Part shown: piece after piece, positions 17,824 through 26,060 of the stretch
How positions within the stretch are numbered: the first letter of the stretch is position 1
Layout: each line of letters begins with the position of its first letter
Assembly: GCF_013114825.1 (NCBI RefSeq)
Contig: NZ_JAAVLX010000009.1
Location: 248,001-312,000, forward strand
Reading direction: 5' to 3'
DNA from: Bradyrhizobium australiense
GTDB taxonomy: Bacteria > Pseudomonadota > Alphaproteobacteria > Rhizobiales > Xanthobacteraceae
Length of the DNA: 64,000 nucleotides
Translations under genes and position numbers: made by a program
Notes under the pieces: generated by a model
What the model saw: the letters and a program-made list of their open reading frames with translations, nothing else
What the model was told of the DNA's origin: nothing
The model's database searches: none

Positions 17824-17926
17824 ATCGGCTCCCGAAAATCACTCGTCAGTTGGTTCTGCGCTCGTTTGATCTGCAGGTCGCAAGAGCAGCAAACCAGGTC
17901 CCACTTTTTACGAACTATGCGTTGAA

Positions 17927-18952
17927 TTACCTGTAGACGTCGGTCCAGAGCTCGGACGGATCGAGCTCGGGATCGCGCTGGGCGAAATCGGCGGATGCGT
18001 TGACGATCTCGCGCACCTCGGCGTCGATCGCCTTCAACTCCTGCTCGCTGACCTTGGCGGCCAGCAGGCGGTTGCGCACCTGCTCGATCGGATCCTGGTC
18101 GGTGCGGATTTTTTCGACCTCTTCGCGGGTCCGGTATTTCGCCGGGTCGGACATCGAATGGCCGCGGTAGCGATAGGTCTGCATTTCCAGGATGAACGGC
18201 CCCTTGCCGGCGCGGCACCAGGCGACCGCCTCGTCGCCCGCGGCCTTCACGGCGCGGACATCCATGCCGTCGACCTGGTGACCCGGAATGTTAAAGGAGG
18301 CGCCGCGCTTGGAAAAATCGGTCTGGGCGGAAGAGCGGGTCACCGACGTGCCCATGGCGTAGCGGTTGTTCTCGATCACGTAGATCACCGGTAGCTTCCA
18401 CAGCTCCGCCATATTAAAACTCTCATAGACCTGGCCTTGGTTGGACGCGCCGTCGCCGAAATAGGCGAGGCTGACGAAATCATTGCCGCGATAGCGATTG
18501 GCGAAAGCAAGGCCGGTCCCGAGCGAAACCTGGGCGCCGACGATGCCGTGGCCGCCGTAGAAGTTCTTCTCCATGCTGAACATGTGCATGGAGCCGCCCT
18601 TGCCCTTGGAGTAGCCGCCGCGGCGGCCGGTGAGCTCGGCCATGACGCCGTTGGCGTCCATCCCGCAGGCTAGCATGTGGCCGTGGTCACGGTATCCCGT
18701 TATGACCTGATCGCCCTTCTTCAGGGCCATCTGCATTCCGACCACCACAGCTTCCTGGCCGATATAGAGGTGGCAGAAACCGCCAATCGCACCCATGCCG
18801 TAGAGCTGGCCGGCCTTCTCCTCAAAGCGGCGGATCAGGAGCATGTCTCGCAGCGCGGCCAATTCCTGCGCCTTGGTGAATTCCGGTGGGGACCCGTTTG
18901 CCTTCTCCTGCCCTGATTCCTTCGCGACGACGCTTTTCTTGGGTGCAGCCAT
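17927..18952 (-). CDS. pdhA: pyruvate dehydrogenase E1 alpha subunit
   Basis: Thiamine-diphosphate-binding alpha chain, 341 residues from ATG at 18952 (MAAPKKSVVAKESGQEKANG). The start is chosen because the longer upstream frame is not family-like. Visible motifs are LLIRRFEEKAGQLYGMGAIGGFCHLYIGQEAV, the TPP motif beginning GDGASNQGQVYESFNMAELW and ending IENN, and the phosphorylation-loop equivalent YRYRGHSMSDPAKYRTREEV. It is the first gene of the pdh operon. The 235 bp upstream to ftsB hold its promoter, including an AT-rich TTTCGAAATTGATTTCGCG stretch near 19075. Confidence 0.96.
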   Translation of the reverse strand: MAAPKKSVVAKESGQEKANGSPPEFTKAQELAALRDMLLIRRFEEKAGQLYGMGAIGGFCHLYIGQEAVVVGMQMALKKGDQVITGYRDHGHMLACGMDANGVMAELTGRRGGYSKGKGGSMHMFSMEKNFYGGHGIVGAQVSLGTGLAFANRYRGNDFVSLAYFGDGASNQGQVYESFNMAELWKLPVIYVIENNRYAMGTSVTRSSAQTDFSKRGASFNIPGHQVDGMDVRAVKAAGDEAVAWCRAGKGPFILEMQTYRYRGHSMSDPAKYRTREEVEKIRTDQDPIEQVRNRLLAAKVSEQELKAIDAEVREIVNASADFAQRDPELDPSELWTDVYR

Positions 18953-19187
18953 GGCATTTCCGGGTGAGAAAGAGAGACGGATCAGCCCTCTGTATCCCAA
19001 CTCAAACCGCCGTGAAAGGATTGCGTGCGCTGGAGAAAATATTGCTATGCCGCAGTGCAATGTGGGTCGCGACATTTTCGAAATTGATTTCGCGATTTTT
19101 TGAAATTTGCGGACATAGGTAGGGACGTCACCCTGAAGGTGCGAGCGCCGCGAGCCGTTATGCAGGGCGACAGCGGAGTGTTTGGAA

Positions 19188-19505
19188 TCAGTTCGGCTTG
19201 ACGGTCCGGACCAGATCGCGCGGATTGGCGTAGTCCAGCTGGAAGCGCGCGCGCTCGTCCAGCATGTCGGGATCGACCCGGTCGGACCGCAGCAGCGAAA
19301 CCCGCTGCTCGCCCTCTGCCCGCTCGCGCTTCAGTCGCGCCAGTTCCGAGGTGAGCGCAATGATCTCCTGATCGAGCTCCTGGCGCGCGTTCAAGCCGTA
19401 TTTGCCGGTGTAGGCGTTGACGCCGAAATAGCCGACCATCATCGCCGCCATCGTATAGAGGGCGAGTCCGGTCAAGATAGACTTCAATCGGGTGCGGGAG
19501 ACCAT
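19188..19505 (-). CDS. ftsB: FtsB/DivIC-family septum formation initiator
   Basis: Small bitopic cell-division protein, 105 residues. A short cytoplasmic N-terminus (MVSRTRLKSIL) is followed by one transmembrane helix (about 12-31) and a periplasmic coiled coil (LDQEIIALTSELARLKRERAEGEQRVSLL), then a DPDMLDERARFQLDYANPRDLV region typical of FtsB, which pairs with FtsL and FtsQ. It is upstream of pdhA on the same strand, an arrangement I recall for this bacterial group. Confidence 0.88.
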   Translation of the reverse strand: MVSRTRLKSILTGLALYTMAAMMVGYFGVNAYTGKYGLNARQELDQEIIALTSELARLKRERAEGEQRVSLLRSDRVDPDMLDERARFQLDYANPRDLVRTVKPN

Positions 19506-19565
19506 GCCGTGAAGATGCGACGGCTGGGTTAATGGATTCCTAAGGCTACAGGCCTGACTGGCGCC

Positions 19566-19713
19566 CCGTCATTGCGAGCGAAGCGACCTGTCCGCCGAAG
19601 CTCGTAGAGCGAAGGCGGGAGCAATCCATGTCACCGCATAACCGACGGATGGATTGCTTCGTCGCGGAGCCTGTCATCGGGCGCGCATTCGCGCGACCCG
19701 TTGGCAATGACGG
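19566..19713. repeat. CCGTCATTGCG-ended mosaic repeat between ftsB and the flavin reductase gene
   Basis: Same ends as the 14632 copy (CCGTCATTGCGAGCGAAGCG to GGCAATGACGG). It contains the shared interior module in the opposite orientation at 19583-19618 and a GCAATCCAT/ATGGATTGC pair. It separates ftsB from the upstream flavin reductase gene. Confidence 0.85.
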
Positions 19714-19715
19714 CG

Positions 19716-20270
19716 CTACCGGTTCTGTTGCTCAACAAACGCCGCGAACGCATCGATATATTGCTGCAGCACCTTCTGCACCGCTTCCTTCACGAGTTCG
19801 CCCTTCTCGTCAAAGGCGTCACCGACGGCGTTGAGGTAGATTTCGGGCTGGCCGAGGATCGGGCCGGAAATACCCGGCAGGATATTCTGCAAATGCTTGG
19901 CGGCGCTGACGCCGCCAAGTGCGCCGGGCGAGTTGCTGACGATGCCGACCGGCTTGCCGAGGAACGAGCTCTTGCCGTAGGGACGTGAGCCGACGTCGAT
20001 CGCGTTCTTAAGGACGCCGGGGATCGAGCGGTTATATTCCGGCGTCACGAACAGCACGCCGTTCGACTTCTGCAGCTTTTCGCGGAATCTCAACCAATCC
20101 GCCGGCGGTGCTGCTTCCAGGTCCTGGTTGAAGAAGGAAATGTCATGCAGCGTGGTCACGTCGAGCTTGAGCGAAGCCGGCGCCATTTTTGCGAGCGCGT
20201 TGGCGATCTTGAGCGAAAAGCTCGCCTTACGGAGAGAGCCGACGATCGTGACGATGGTGTAGGTGGCCAT
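19716..20270 (-). CDS. NADPH-dependent FMN reductase family protein
   Basis: Flavodoxin-fold reductase of 184 residues from ATG at 20270 (MATYTIVTIVGSLRKASFS); an open frame continues upstream without family likeness. It shows the FMN phosphate loop VGSLRKASFSLKIANAL, VLFVTPEYNRSIPGVLKNAIDVGSRP (the characteristic PEYN motif) and SNSPGALGGVSAAKHLQNIL. Family members reduce quinones, azo dyes or chromate with NAD(P)H; the physiological electron acceptor is unknown. It appears monocistronic. Confidence 0.9.
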   Translation of the reverse strand: MATYTIVTIVGSLRKASFSLKIANALAKMAPASLKLDVTTLHDISFFNQDLEAAPPADWLRFREKLQKSNGVLFVTPEYNRSIPGVLKNAIDVGSRPYGKSSFLGKPVGIVSNSPGALGGVSAAKHLQNILPGISGPILGQPEIYLNAVGDAFDEKGELVKEAVQKVLQQYIDAFAAFVEQQNR

Positions 20271-20729
20271 TGGATATCCCTTTTGAGAAGCAGAACGCCT
20301 GCTCTCCCCATACGCAGATCGCCAAAAAGATGCAAGTGCATGAAATAATGTTTGGGCGATCTTCTGGACCAAATTTTTGGCTACAACATTCCCCGGCCGG
20401 ATCGATTGGTTCGAGCGTAAGCGCAATGCCGTGCGGCTGTTGATGCAGAGAGATCCTCTAAGTCAGTTCGCCCTGGGGAATTCGCATTTCGAGTTGTTGC
20501 TTCACGATTGGCGCCATCCGCAAGTCGGTTGCCACAGCTCCACAGCTCCGCATCCTGACTCGGCGTGGTCTGCTGCTGCAGCACACCGATAGCGGCGTGC
20601 TGCCCCATCCCGACGCAAGGTGAAAATTTGAGGTTCCACCGTTGGAACCGTCGGCTCTGAGTCTTAAAGCGTACAGACGGAGCACAGCGGCCGAGGCTAG
20701 CCTCGGCCCTCCACGGAGGAGGGCTAATC
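20271..20729. other. 459-bp region before a short gene, otherwise without recognised genes
   Basis: No open frame here has family-like content. It contains the upstream region of the flavin reductase gene and, at its end, a perfect 20-bp palindrome and a GGAGGAGGG ribosome site for the short gene at 20730. Confidence 0.5.
20689..20708. promoter_or_regulatory. perfect 20-bp palindrome upstream of a short gene
   Basis: GGCCGAGGCTAGCCTCGGCC is its own complement. It ends 21 bp before the ATG at 20730, just before the Shine-Dalgarno. It could be an operator or an RNA hairpin in the leader; nothing else identifies it. Confidence 0.5.
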
Positions 20730-20906
20730 ATGCGAACTCGAATATCCGCGGAGACGCCGAAGGCTCGGTTTGATGTTGCGAAGGCCTATTTCGAATTGCA
20801 AAGGATCAGGCGCGCTGTCGAACGCGAGGAAGCGAAGGTTCATCCAACGCGAACGCTCTACTCGAAAAGAAAGCCAAAGGGCGCTGAATCGAACTCCCAC
20901 CGATAA
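20730..20906 (+). CDS. short basic protein, unknown
   Basis: A 58-residue protein not matching any family I recognise. It begins MRTRISAETPKARFDVAKAY and is rich in Arg, Lys and Glu, with a predicted helix around AKAYFELQRIRRAVEREEAK. No signal peptide or membrane segment. Support comes from the strong ribosome site GGAGGAGGG seven bases before the ATG, the palindrome upstream and a perfect stem-loop 59 bp after the stop, which together look like a complete small transcription unit. Confidence 0.55.
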   Translation: MRTRISAETPKARFDVAKAYFELQRIRRAVEREEAKVHPTRTLYSKRKPKGAESNSHR

Positions 20907-20964
20907 CTTCAACGTTCTCGTTCGATTTGAGTGTGATTTTTTGCGTTCAATATCTTAAATGACG

Positions 20965-20988
20965 CAGGCCGCCCCATCGGGCGGCCTG
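20965..20988. terminator. hairpin between the short gene and the convergent MDR dehydrogenase gene
   Basis: Perfect 10-bp stem CAGGCCGCCC / GGGCGGCCTG with a CATC loop. TTCGATT follows on the plus strand and ATTTAAG on the minus strand, so it could serve both convergent genes. Confidence 0.75.
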
Positions 20989-21023
20989 TTCGATTGATGA
21001 TCGGTAAAAAGAGCGCAACATCA

Positions 21024-22160
21024 TCATCCCTTGTTCGGGTTGATCAGGAATTTCTCGCCGGTGGCGCGCTTGTTGTACACGGCGATGTTGGAAAGCTGCA
21101 GCGTCTCCTGCAGGGACACTTCCTGCGTATAGTGGCTGGCGAAGGTGGTCTTGAGCTCGGACGCGACGCGCTGGCGCAGCCGTCCGATTTCGGCAGGGCC
21201 GATCTTCTGCAGGAACGGCGTCAAGAGCCAGCCGCCGACGCCCCAGGTCAGCCCGAACGCGCGGCTGAGCTCGGTTGGACGGTTGTCGAGGCTGCCGTAG
21301 ATATAGACCTGCTTGTACACGTTGGAGCCGTAGCGGCTGTATTCCTTGGCCGTCTTGTTGGCCGCGATCTCCATGCAGGTGAGAATCTGGCTTGCCAGCT
21401 TGCCGCCGCCGATAGCGTCGAACGCTATGGTGGCGCCAGTCTCCACCAGCGCGTTGGTCAGATCGTCCATGAACGTATCTGCGGTGGAATCGACGACATA
21501 TTTGGCGCCGATCTTGTGCAGGATGTCGGCCTGCTCCGTGCTGCGCACGATGTTGACGAGACCGATGCCGTCCTTGATGCAAATCTTGTTCAGCATCTGG
21601 CCGAGGTTGGAGGCGGCGGCGGTGTGAACCAGCGCCTTGTGGTTCTCGCGCCGCATCGTCTCGGTCATGCCGAGCGCGGTCAGGGGATTGACGAACCACG
21701 ACGCGCCATCGGCGGGCGTGGTGCCGGATGGCAGCTCCATGACGTCCCTGATCTTGATGGTGCGATACTGCGTGTACATCGCTCCGCCGATCATCGAGAC
21801 GTTCTTGCCCATCAGCGCTTTGGCGGCGTCCGAGGATCCGGTCCTGATCACCACGCCGGCGCCCTCATTGCCGACGGGCAGCGACTGGTCGAGCCGCGCC
21901 GCCATCATCCGCATCGCGGCTTCCGGCATCTTCGCCGTGACCACGGGCGCGTCCTTGGTGCCGGACTCCTTCGCCGTCGACATGTCGGCGGGACCGATCA
22001 GCAGCCCAAGATCGGACGGGTTGATCGGGGTCGCCTCGACACGGACCACGACTTCATCGTCGGCCGGCTCGGGCGTCGGGATATTGACCAGCGACAGTTC
22101 GAGTTCACCGCTCTTCTTGAGCAGCGAACGCAGTTGCAGCCCGCTCTTGCCGTCGCTCAT
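21024..22160 (-). CDS. zinc-binding-type MDR dehydrogenase / quinone oxidoreductase-like protein
   Basis: Medium-chain dehydrogenase/reductase of 378 residues. It has the GroES-like N-terminal domain (LVNIPTPEPADDEVVVRVEATPINPSDLGLLIG, LPVGNEGAGVVIRTG) and a nucleotide-binding domain (ALVHTAAASNLGQMLNKICI, GLVNIVRSTEQADILHKIGAKYVVDS). The zinc-ligand cysteine/histidine set of alcohol dehydrogenases is not apparent, so it is closer to quinone reductase or enoyl reductase types. An insertion of about 30 residues (MSTAKESGTKDAPVVTAKM) follows the INPSDLG motif. It lies 47 bp downstream of eno, same strand, and may be cotranscribed. Substrate unknown. Confidence 0.88.
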   Translation of the reverse strand: MSDGKSGLQLRSLLKKSGELELSLVNIPTPEPADDEVVVRVEATPINPSDLGLLIGPADMSTAKESGTKDAPVVTAKMPEAAMRMMAARLDQSLPVGNEGAGVVIRTGSSDAAKALMGKNVSMIGGAMYTQYRTIKIRDVMELPSGTTPADGASWFVNPLTALGMTETMRRENHKALVHTAAASNLGQMLNKICIKDGIGLVNIVRSTEQADILHKIGAKYVVDSTADTFMDDLTNALVETGATIAFDAIGGGKLASQILTCMEIAANKTAKEYSRYGSNVYKQVYIYGSLDNRPTELSRAFGLTWGVGGWLLTPFLQKIGPAEIGRLRQRVASELKTTFASHYTQEVSLQETLQLSNIAVYNKRATGEKFLINPNKG

Positions 22161-22207
22161 CGTAAATTCCCCGGTTTGTGTTGGTTATATCTGGATGCGC
22201 GAACGCG

Positions 22208-23491
22208 TTACGCCAAGGCCTTCAGCGCCGATTTGCCGGCATATTTCGCCTGATTGCCGAGTTGCTGCTCGATGCGCAGGAGCTGGTTGTACTTGGCAGT
22301 GCGGTCGGAGCGGGCCAATGATCCGGTTTTGATCTGGCCGCAATTGGTGGCGACCGCGAGATCGGCGATGGTGGAATCTTCCGTCTCGCCGGAACGGTGC
22401 GACATCACGGACGTATAGCCGTATTTGTGCGCCAGCTCGACGGCGGCGAGTGTTTCCGTCAGCGTGCCGATCTGGTTGACCTTGATCAGGATCGAATTGG
22501 CGCGGCCGTTCTTGATGCCGTCGGCAAGCCGAGTGACGTTGGTGACGAACAGATCGTCGCCGACGAGCTGGCACTTCTTGCCGATCAGGTCGGTCAATTC
22601 CTTCCAGCCTTCCATGTCGTCCTCGGACATGCCGTCCTCGATGGTGACGATCGGATAGCGCGAGACGAGATCGGCGAGATATTTCGCCTGCTGGGAGCGC
22701 GAGCGGGTCTTGTTCTCGCCGCCATAGACGTAGTTGCCGTCCTTGAAGAATTCGGTCGCCGCGCAATCCAGCCCGAGCATCACATCTTCGCCGGCCTGGT
22801 AGCCGGCCTTGCCGATCGCGCTCACGACGAATTCAAGGGCTGCGTCCGCCGACGGCAGGTTCGGCGCAAAGCCGCCCTCGTCGCCGACATTGGTGTTGTG
22901 GCCGGCCTTCTTCAGTTCGCTGCGAAGCGTGTGGAAGATTTCCGAACCGCAACGCAGCGCCTCGGCAAAACTCGCGGCGCCCACGGGAAGGATCATGAAT
23001 TCCTGGAAGTCGATCGGATTGTCGGCATGCACGCCGCCATTGATGATGTTCATCATCGGTACCGGCAGCGTCCGCGCCGAAGTGCCGCCGACGTAACGAT
23101 AGAGCGGCATGTCGAAGGATTCGGCCGCGGCCTTGGCGCAGGCCAGCGAAACGCCGAGGATGGCGTTGGCGCCGAGCCGGCTCTTGTTCGGCGTGCCGTC
23201 GAGATCGATCATGATCTGGTCGATGTGGACCTGGTCCTCGACGGCCTGATCGCTGAGCGCCTCGAAGATCTCGCCGTTGACGGCTTCGACCGCCTTTTGC
23301 ACGCCCTTCCCGAGATAGCGCTGCTTGTCGCCGTCCCGAAGTTCGACCGCCTCATGGGCGCCGGTGGAGGCACCGGACGGAACAGCCGCGCGGCCGACCG
23401 ACCCGTCTTCCAGCACCACATCGACTTCAACGGTGGGGTTGCCCCGGCTATCGAGAATTTCGCGGCCAATGATGTCGACGATGGCGGTCAT
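22208..23491 (-). CDS. eno: enolase (phosphopyruvate hydratase)
   Basis: Glycolytic enzyme interconverting 2-phosphoglycerate and phosphoenolpyruvate, 427 residues, the family length. It begins MTAIVDIIGREILDSRGNPTVEVDV. Active-site motifs include SGASTGAHEAVELRDGD, GDEGGFAPNL, the metal ligands in GLDCAATEFF and TIEDGMSEDDMEGW, LIKVNQIGTLTETL and SHRSGETEDSTIADLAVA. The promoter must lie in the 178 bp shared with the divergent lyase-like gene. Confidence 0.97.
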   Translation of the reverse strand: MTAIVDIIGREILDSRGNPTVEVDVVLEDGSVGRAAVPSGASTGAHEAVELRDGDKQRYLGKGVQKAVEAVNGEIFEALSDQAVEDQVHIDQIMIDLDGTPNKSRLGANAILGVSLACAKAAAESFDMPLYRYVGGTSARTLPVPMMNIINGGVHADNPIDFQEFMILPVGAASFAEALRCGSEIFHTLRSELKKAGHNTNVGDEGGFAPNLPSADAALEFVVSAIGKAGYQAGEDVMLGLDCAATEFFKDGNYVYGGENKTRSRSQQAKYLADLVSRYPIVTIEDGMSEDDMEGWKELTDLIGKKCQLVGDDLFVTNVTRLADGIKNGRANSILIKVNQIGTLTETLAAVELAHKYGYTSVMSHRSGETEDSTIADLAVATNCGQIKTGSLARSDRTAKYNQLLRIEQQLGNQAKYAGKSALKALA

Positions 23492-23669
23492 GTCTTAAAC
23501 TTTCCTGGGAAGGAGTGGTCGGGTTTCGGAGGCGGTCTTACACGGCACGCAAGCAAATGTGAACGCTTGAGGAATGGCCTTTTCCAGACGGTACCGCCCG
23601 GTCGGGATAGACTCCTCCACGGTTGATATCGGCGTCCAAACCTTCACGTTCACAAGCCGGGGTAACGCA

Positions 23670-24656
23670 ATGAATCGCCGCCAGTTTCTTGGAACCGCCG
23701 CCGCAGGAATCCTTGCCGTCCCCGCGCTGCTACGAAACGCCGCCGCGCAGGAAGGCCCGTTCCCGGTCAAATATTTTCCGATCGACGCCGGCGTCGGTCT
23801 GCACGACGTCACGCCCGCTCGCGATGGCGCGATCTGGTTCACTGGTCAGCGCAATGGAACGCTGGGGCGCCTAGACCCACGGGACGGCGCATTCAAATTG
23901 ATCAATCTCGGCAAGGGCGCGTCGCCTCATGGCGTCGTCATCGGACCCGACGGCGCGCCGTGGGTCACTGAGGGCGGACAGAACGCGATTGCGCGCGTCG
24001 ACCCCAGTGATCACAAGGTGACGCTGTTCCGCCTGCCCGAAAAGGAGGCCTACGCTAACCTCAACACCGGCGTGTTCGACAAGAGCGGCATCTACTGGTT
24101 CACCGGCCAGTCCGGCATCTATGGCCGGCTCGATCCGAAATCGGGCGACATGACCGTGTTCAAGGCGCCGCGCGGCGTCGGTCCTTACGGGATCACGGCC
24201 ACCCCGAAGGGCGAGGTCTGGTACGCCTCGCTCGCCGGCAATCACATTGCAAAGATCGAACTGGCGAGCGGCCGGGCGACCGTGGTCGAACCGTCAACGC
24301 CAAAGCAGGGCGCGCGGCGGGTGTGGTCGGATTCCAAGAGCCGGATCTGGGTCAGCGAATGGAACAGCGGCCAGGTGTCGGTGCACGACCCCGCCGACAG
24401 CTCCTGGAGGTCGTGGAAGCTGCCCGGGAGCAATCCGCGCGCCTATGCGGTCTACGTCGACGACAAGGATAAGGTCTGGCTCACTGATTTCTCGGCGAAT
24501 GCAATCGTGCGCTTCGATCCCGTGACGGAAAAATTCAACGCGTTCCCGAGCGACAAATCGGGCGCCAATGTGCGCCAGCTCGACGGCCGGCCTGGCGAGA
24601 TCTGGGGCGCTGAATCCGGCAATGACCGCCTGGTCGTAATACAGACGGCTGCGTGA
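23670..24656 (+). CDS. virginiamycin B lyase-like beta-propeller protein with Tat-type signal
   Basis: Exported protein of 328 residues from ATG at 23670. The signal MNRRQFLGTAAAGILAVPAL has the Arg-Arg-x-Phe-Leu core of a Tat signal and cleaves near AAA-QEG. The rest is a repeated blade pattern (GAIWFTGQRNGTLGRLDP, GIYWFTGQSGIYGRLDP, GEVWYASLAGNHIAKIEL, SRIWVSEWNSGQVSVHDP, DKVWLTDFSANAIVRFDP), the seven-bladed streptogramin lyase/NHL-like fold. True antibiotic lyase activity is not implied; most homologs have unknown substrates. Its stop overlaps the GTG start of a broken cytochrome c gene, so the pair once formed a periplasmic redox unit. Confidence 0.88.
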   Translation: MNRRQFLGTAAAGILAVPALLRNAAAQEGPFPVKYFPIDAGVGLHDVTPARDGAIWFTGQRNGTLGRLDPRDGAFKLINLGKGASPHGVVIGPDGAPWVTEGGQNAIARVDPSDHKVTLFRLPEKEAYANLNTGVFDKSGIYWFTGQSGIYGRLDPKSGDMTVFKAPRGVGPYGITATPKGEVWYASLAGNHIAKIELASGRATVVEPSTPKQGARRVWSDSKSRIWVSEWNSGQVSVHDPADSSWRSWKLPGSNPRAYAVYVDDKDKVWLTDFSANAIVRFDPVTEKFNAFPSDKSGANVRQLDGRPGEIWGAESGNDRLVVIQTAA

Positions 24657-25045
24657 GATTGTTCGTCGTCCTGTCGCTGTTCTCTCTTCTCCTGCGCGCT
24701 ACCGCCACCGCGGCGTAAGACGGCGCGCGGGCGTTCGCGCCCTGCCGCGCCTGCCATAGCCTCGATCCCGCGGAGCGCGCCCTGCCCGGCCCCAATTTGT
24801 CAGGTGTGATCGGACGGCCCGTCGGCAGCGATGCCGGCTTCGACTATTCGCCGGTCCTGCGCCAGGCGCGCGACGAAGGGCTGCGCTGGGATGTAAAGCG
24901 CCTGGAGGCGTTCCTCGCTAATCCGGCCGCATTGTTTCCGGGACTGTGGATGTCGGTGCGCGGGATCGAGGGCGCCGCCGAACGGCAGGCGCTGGTCAAG
25001 TTTCTCGCAAACCCATATCCCGGACGCGGCGCAGCACGCGAGTGA
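24653..25045 (+). pseudogene. c-type cytochrome gene interrupted by one stop codon
   Basis: Starting at GTG 24653, which overlaps the upstream stop, the frame encodes a hydrophobic signal (RLFVVLSLFSLLLRATATAA), then an in-frame TAA at 24716-24718, then 108 more codons beginning DGARAFAPCRACHSLDP with the heme motif CRACH and a class I cytochrome pattern (GPNLSGVIGRPVG, DYSPVL, FLANP, KFLANPYP). A single change of CAA or GAA to TAA right after the signal explains this. The downstream part may be read from a GTG at 24797, but that product would lack the signal and heme site. Either a pseudogene or a sequencing error. Confidence 0.85.
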
Positions 25046-25051
25046 TGCGAC

Positions 25052-25127
25052 GCAGAGCCGGGATCCATCGCCGGTAGGTCCCGGCTCTGCGGTGCGGCGT
25101 TGACACGCCGCACCGCGTCCGGGACAC
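25052..25127. repeat. dispersed palindromic repeat, copy 2 (inverted), with two stem-loops
   Basis: GCAGAGCCGGGA (25052-25063) pairs with TCCCGGCTCTGC (25079-25090), and GCGGTGCGGCG pairs with CGCCGCACCGC just after. The right end, 25110-25127, is the exact complement of 10609-10626. It follows the cytochrome pseudogene and may end its transcript before queF. Confidence 0.85.
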
Positions 25128-25210
25128 GAGAGAGTTCAAACGGCGCTCGCCGCTCGCCCAGTTGACGATCACGGCCGGTTGCGGCCATGTCAGCGTTCGC
25201 AAGGACGATC

Positions 25211-25678
25211 ATGATGGCCAAGAAATCATTACCCCAATCATTGCAGCTCGGCCGCGCCGTGGAATGGCCGGACAGCCCGAAAAAAGCGCAGCTCGACCGC
25301 GTGCCCAATCCGCAAGCGGATACCAATTATCTGGTGCGCTTCACCGCGCCGGAATTCACCTCGATCTGCCCGGTGACGGGTCAGCCGGATTTCGCCCATC
25401 TCATGATCGACTACGTGCCGGGCCAGTGGCTGCTGGAATCCAAATCGCTGAAACTCTATGTCGCGAGTTTTCGCAATCACGGCGCCTTCCACGAGGATTG
25501 CACGGTCATGATCGGCAAGCGGATCGCAGCCGAGATCAAGCCGAAATTCTTGCGCATCGGCGGCTACTGGTATCCGCGCGGCGGCATCCCGATCGACGTG
25601 TTCTGGCAGACCGGCAAATTGCCCAAGGATATGTGGGTGCCGGACCAGGGGGTCGCGCCCTATCGCGGGCGAGGCTAA
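25211..25678 (+). CDS. queF: NADPH-dependent 7-cyano-7-deazaguanine reductase
   Basis: Reduces preQ0 to preQ1 in queuosine tRNA modification. It is the short unimodular type, 155 residues from ATG at 25211, preceded by AAGGA at good spacing. Family motifs are GRAVEWPDSPKKAQLDRVPNP, the catalytic cysteine in FTSICPVTGQPD, the QueF signature ESKSLKLYVASFRNHGAFHED and the terminal GGYWYPRGGIPIDVFW. No other queuosine genes are adjacent. Confidence 0.95.
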   Translation: MMAKKSLPQSLQLGRAVEWPDSPKKAQLDRVPNPQADTNYLVRFTAPEFTSICPVTGQPDFAHLMIDYVPGQWLLESKSLKLYVASFRNHGAFHEDCTVMIGKRIAAEIKPKFLRIGGYWYPRGGIPIDVFWQTGKLPKDMWVPDQGVAPYRGRG

Positions 25679-25694
25679 CGCGACGCCTCGGCGG

Positions 25695-26060
25695 CTATTG
25701 CACGGGCGAAGGCAAAGGCCGCGCGAAGCTGAGTTCGTGGCCGTCCGGATCGACAAGGTGGAAGTACCGCTCACCCCATTCGGCATCTCGCGGCACCGTG
25801 GCTGGCTCGAATCCTGCCGCGAGCGCACGGTGGTAAAGTGCGTCAACATCGGCAACGTAGAAGATCACCCGCCCCCACCAGGACCAGCGACGCTCGGCCG
25901 GCTGGGCGATGAGGTTGAGATAGCCCGTTCCGGCGCGAAAGCTGCTGAATGACGACCCTTCGCCGCCATGCAGAATCTCAAAGCCGAGCGCGCCGTAGAA
26001 CTGGACCGCACGCGGCATGTCGTGGGTGCCCAGTGTGATCGCGCTGATCCCCTCGATCAT
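25695..26060 (-). CDS. VOC-family protein (glyoxalase/bleomycin resistance-like)
   Basis: Small vicinal-oxygen-chelate fold protein of 121 residues with two beta-alpha-beta-beta-beta halves: ISAITLGTHDMPRAVQFYGALGFEIL and VIFYVADVDALYHRALAAGFEP followed by RYFHLVDPDGHELSFARPL. The metal-site glutamate/histidine positions are only partly evident, so enzymatic function is unsure. It converges on queF with 16 bp between stops. Confidence 0.85.
   Translation of the reverse strand: MIEGISAITLGTHDMPRAVQFYGALGFEILHGGEGSSFSSFRAGTGYLNLIAQPAERRWSWWGRVIFYVADVDALYHRALAAGFEPATVPRDAEWGERYFHLVDPDGHELSFARPLPSPVQ

Noticed and set aside
20994..22253. Plus-strand open frame of 419 codons opposite the MDR dehydrogenase gene
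   Set aside because: Shadow frame; the minus-strand protein has clear GroES-like and nucleotide-binding motifs.
24653..25045. Read-through or special decoding of the TAA in the cytochrome c frame
   Set aside because: TAA is not used for selenocysteine or pyrrolysine, and no context for recoding is seen; a nonsense mutation is simpler.
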